Positions 5,990 through 6,646 of a stretch of DNA of 6,646 nucleotides are shown here, in pieces. Within the stretch, counting starts at the first letter, position 1; each line of letters opens with the position of its first letter. The position numbers and the translations under genes were made by a program. Source of the stretch: an uncultured Clostridia bacterium (GTDB lineage: Bacteria; Bacillota; Clostridia; TANB77; CAG-508); the NCBI GenBank assembly GCA_949077355.1, contig CARUQW010000069.1, forward strand, positions 1-6,646, written 5' to 3'. The notes below the pieces were generated by a model, which was not told the origin of the DNA, ran no database searches, and saw only the letters and a program-made list of their open reading frames with translations.

Positions 5990-6600
5990 CTACTTTATTG
6001 AATCTGCATTAATTAATACTAATTTAATTTTTGCAATATCATTAACTGTAATTTCTCCATCATTATCAACATCTGCAGCTTTTAAACTGTTACCTGTTAA
6101 TTTTTCTTCATCAATTAAATGTAATTTTAATTGGGCAAGGTCATTTGGTGTAATTTCTGTATCTCCATCTGTATCTCCTGTTACAACAATTGTGTACTGT
6201 AGTTCATTATCTCCTACTTTTAGTATCATTCCTGTTCCAAGAATACTGCCTTCATTTAATACATTTCCATCTTTATCAACAATAGTAATATCTCTATTTA
6301 CTTCTATATTTTGCTTGAATGCTTTTAATGTTGTTCCTGGTGTTACTCTTGATATAGTATCTCCCTCTATCACATATTTGTTAGAAGTAATTTTAGCATC
6401 TTCTTTAGGTATTTTAATTCCTATCTCCATATTTGCATCATTTGCTCCTATAATACCATATCCACCACTTGCTGAAATACCTTTTACTTTGATTGTTGTC
6501 TTTGTTTCTTCTTTGATTGTACCTTTTACTTTAAATTTTATATTAAATATTGTTCCTGCACCTGTTATTATTTTGTCACTATCTATTACAAAGTAATTAT
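5990..6600 (-). pseudogene. 5'-truncated dockerin protein with the end of a cohesin-like domain
   Basis: About 202 residues of a secreted-type protein remain. Residues 1 to about 60 (YFVIDSDK, GAGTIFNIKFKVKG, ending EIGIKIP) look like the second half of a cohesin-like module, matching the ETIFELTFTVK strand of the neighbouring surface protein. Residues about 61-140 are a beta-rich module with GTTLKAFKQNIEVNRDITIV and GTGMILKV, ending YTIVVTG, of the type often found before dockerins in clostridial surface proteins. Residues 141-202 are a type I dockerin with two Ca-binding repeats, DTDGDTEITPND (142-153) and DVDNDGEITVND (176-187), each followed by an LxxLK/IAKIK helix. There is no signal peptide or start codon: the frame runs upstream without an initiator into the GC-rich hairpin and meets TAA at 6629-6631. 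An ATG at 6430 lies inside the cohesin-like domain without an RBS and is not a credible start. The gene appears cut by an insertion, with the 5' part lost or beyond the window. Confidence 0.82.
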
Positions 6601-6646
6601 CCCCCGGCTTAGCCGGGGGCTTTTTATCTTACGCCTAAAAGGCTCC
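6601..6646 (-). mobile_element. GC-rich double hairpin, probable IS200/IS605-type element end
   Basis: CCCCCGGCTTAGCCGGGGG (6601-6619) is a perfect 19-base palindrome, an 8-bp G/C stem with a TTA loop, followed on the plus strand by CTTTTT. A second small hairpin, GCCT-AAA-AGGC (6633-6643), follows. Nothing else in the window is this GC-rich. IS200/IS605-family elements end in subterminal imperfect palindromes just beyond the tnpB stop, and the minus-strand form AAAGCCCCCGG...CCGGGGG resembles many such right ends. The block abuts a gene whose reading frame has lost its 5' part. The transposase lies outside the window, so the family is inferred; a plain plus-strand terminator is the alternative. 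Confidence 0.5.

Noticed and set aside
6192..6596. Plus-strand open frame opposite the dockerin gene
   Set aside because: It is a shadow of the cohesin-like and linker modules, with no start signals.
1..6646. CRISPR array, tRNA, rRNA or riboswitch
   Set aside because: No regularly spaced repeats beyond the two-unit protein linker, no tRNA-like cloverleaf and no familiar riboswitch core were seen on either strand.

Overview
The window is AT-rich with short intergenic gaps, strong AGGAGG-type ribosome binding sites, extended -10 (TGnTATAAT) promoters and TGA used as a stop. Together with a sortase-type surface protein, cohesin/dockerin-like domains and an Lsa-like ABC-F protein, this points to a low-GC Firmicute, most likely a gut-type Clostridia or related lineage; species cannot be read from the sequence. 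Nearly everything lies on the minus strand, so the biological order runs from the right edge to the left.

Right to left: (a) 6601-6646 is a GC-rich double hairpin resembling the right end of an IS200/IS605-type element. It abuts (b) a 5'-truncated secreted-protein gene (5990-6600) with the tail of a cohesin-like domain, a beta-rich linker module and a C-terminal type I dockerin, followed by a strong terminator. (c) A consensus promoter (5901-5929), a possible 34-codon leader ORF (5737-5841) and a surface protein gene (5000-5725) with signal peptide, cohesin-like domain, Asn/Gly/Pro-rich repeat linker and IPQTG sorting signal, followed by another terminator. (d) A 267-base gap (4733-4999) holding that terminator, a 35-codon protein remnant and the promoter of (e) an Lsa-like ABC-F ribosomal protection protein (3248-4732). 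(f) uvrB (1201-3157), full length but broken by one extra base at about 1684, ending at a bidirectional terminator shared with (g) a plus-strand 58-residue orphan gene (977-1153). (h) An MgtC/SapB membrane protein (52-744) with its own promoter, overlapped at its stop by the possible start of another gene that leaves the window.

The genes do not form one pathway. The two surface genes (cohesin-like plus sortase signal; cohesin-like plus dockerin) are a plausible functional pair for non-covalent surface assembly. The ABC-F gene is markedly more AT-rich than uvrB and looks like an acquired antibiotic-tolerance gene with its own promoter. uvrB (excision repair) and mgtC-like (membrane/ion stress) are housekeeping-type genes. 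Both edges of the window shift to higher GC, as expected if the contig stops at repeated mobile sequences. No RNA genes, CRISPR arrays or riboswitches were recognised. The best candidates for something new are the cohesin/dockerin surface pair with its small upstream ORF, and the remnant in front of the ABC-F gene.
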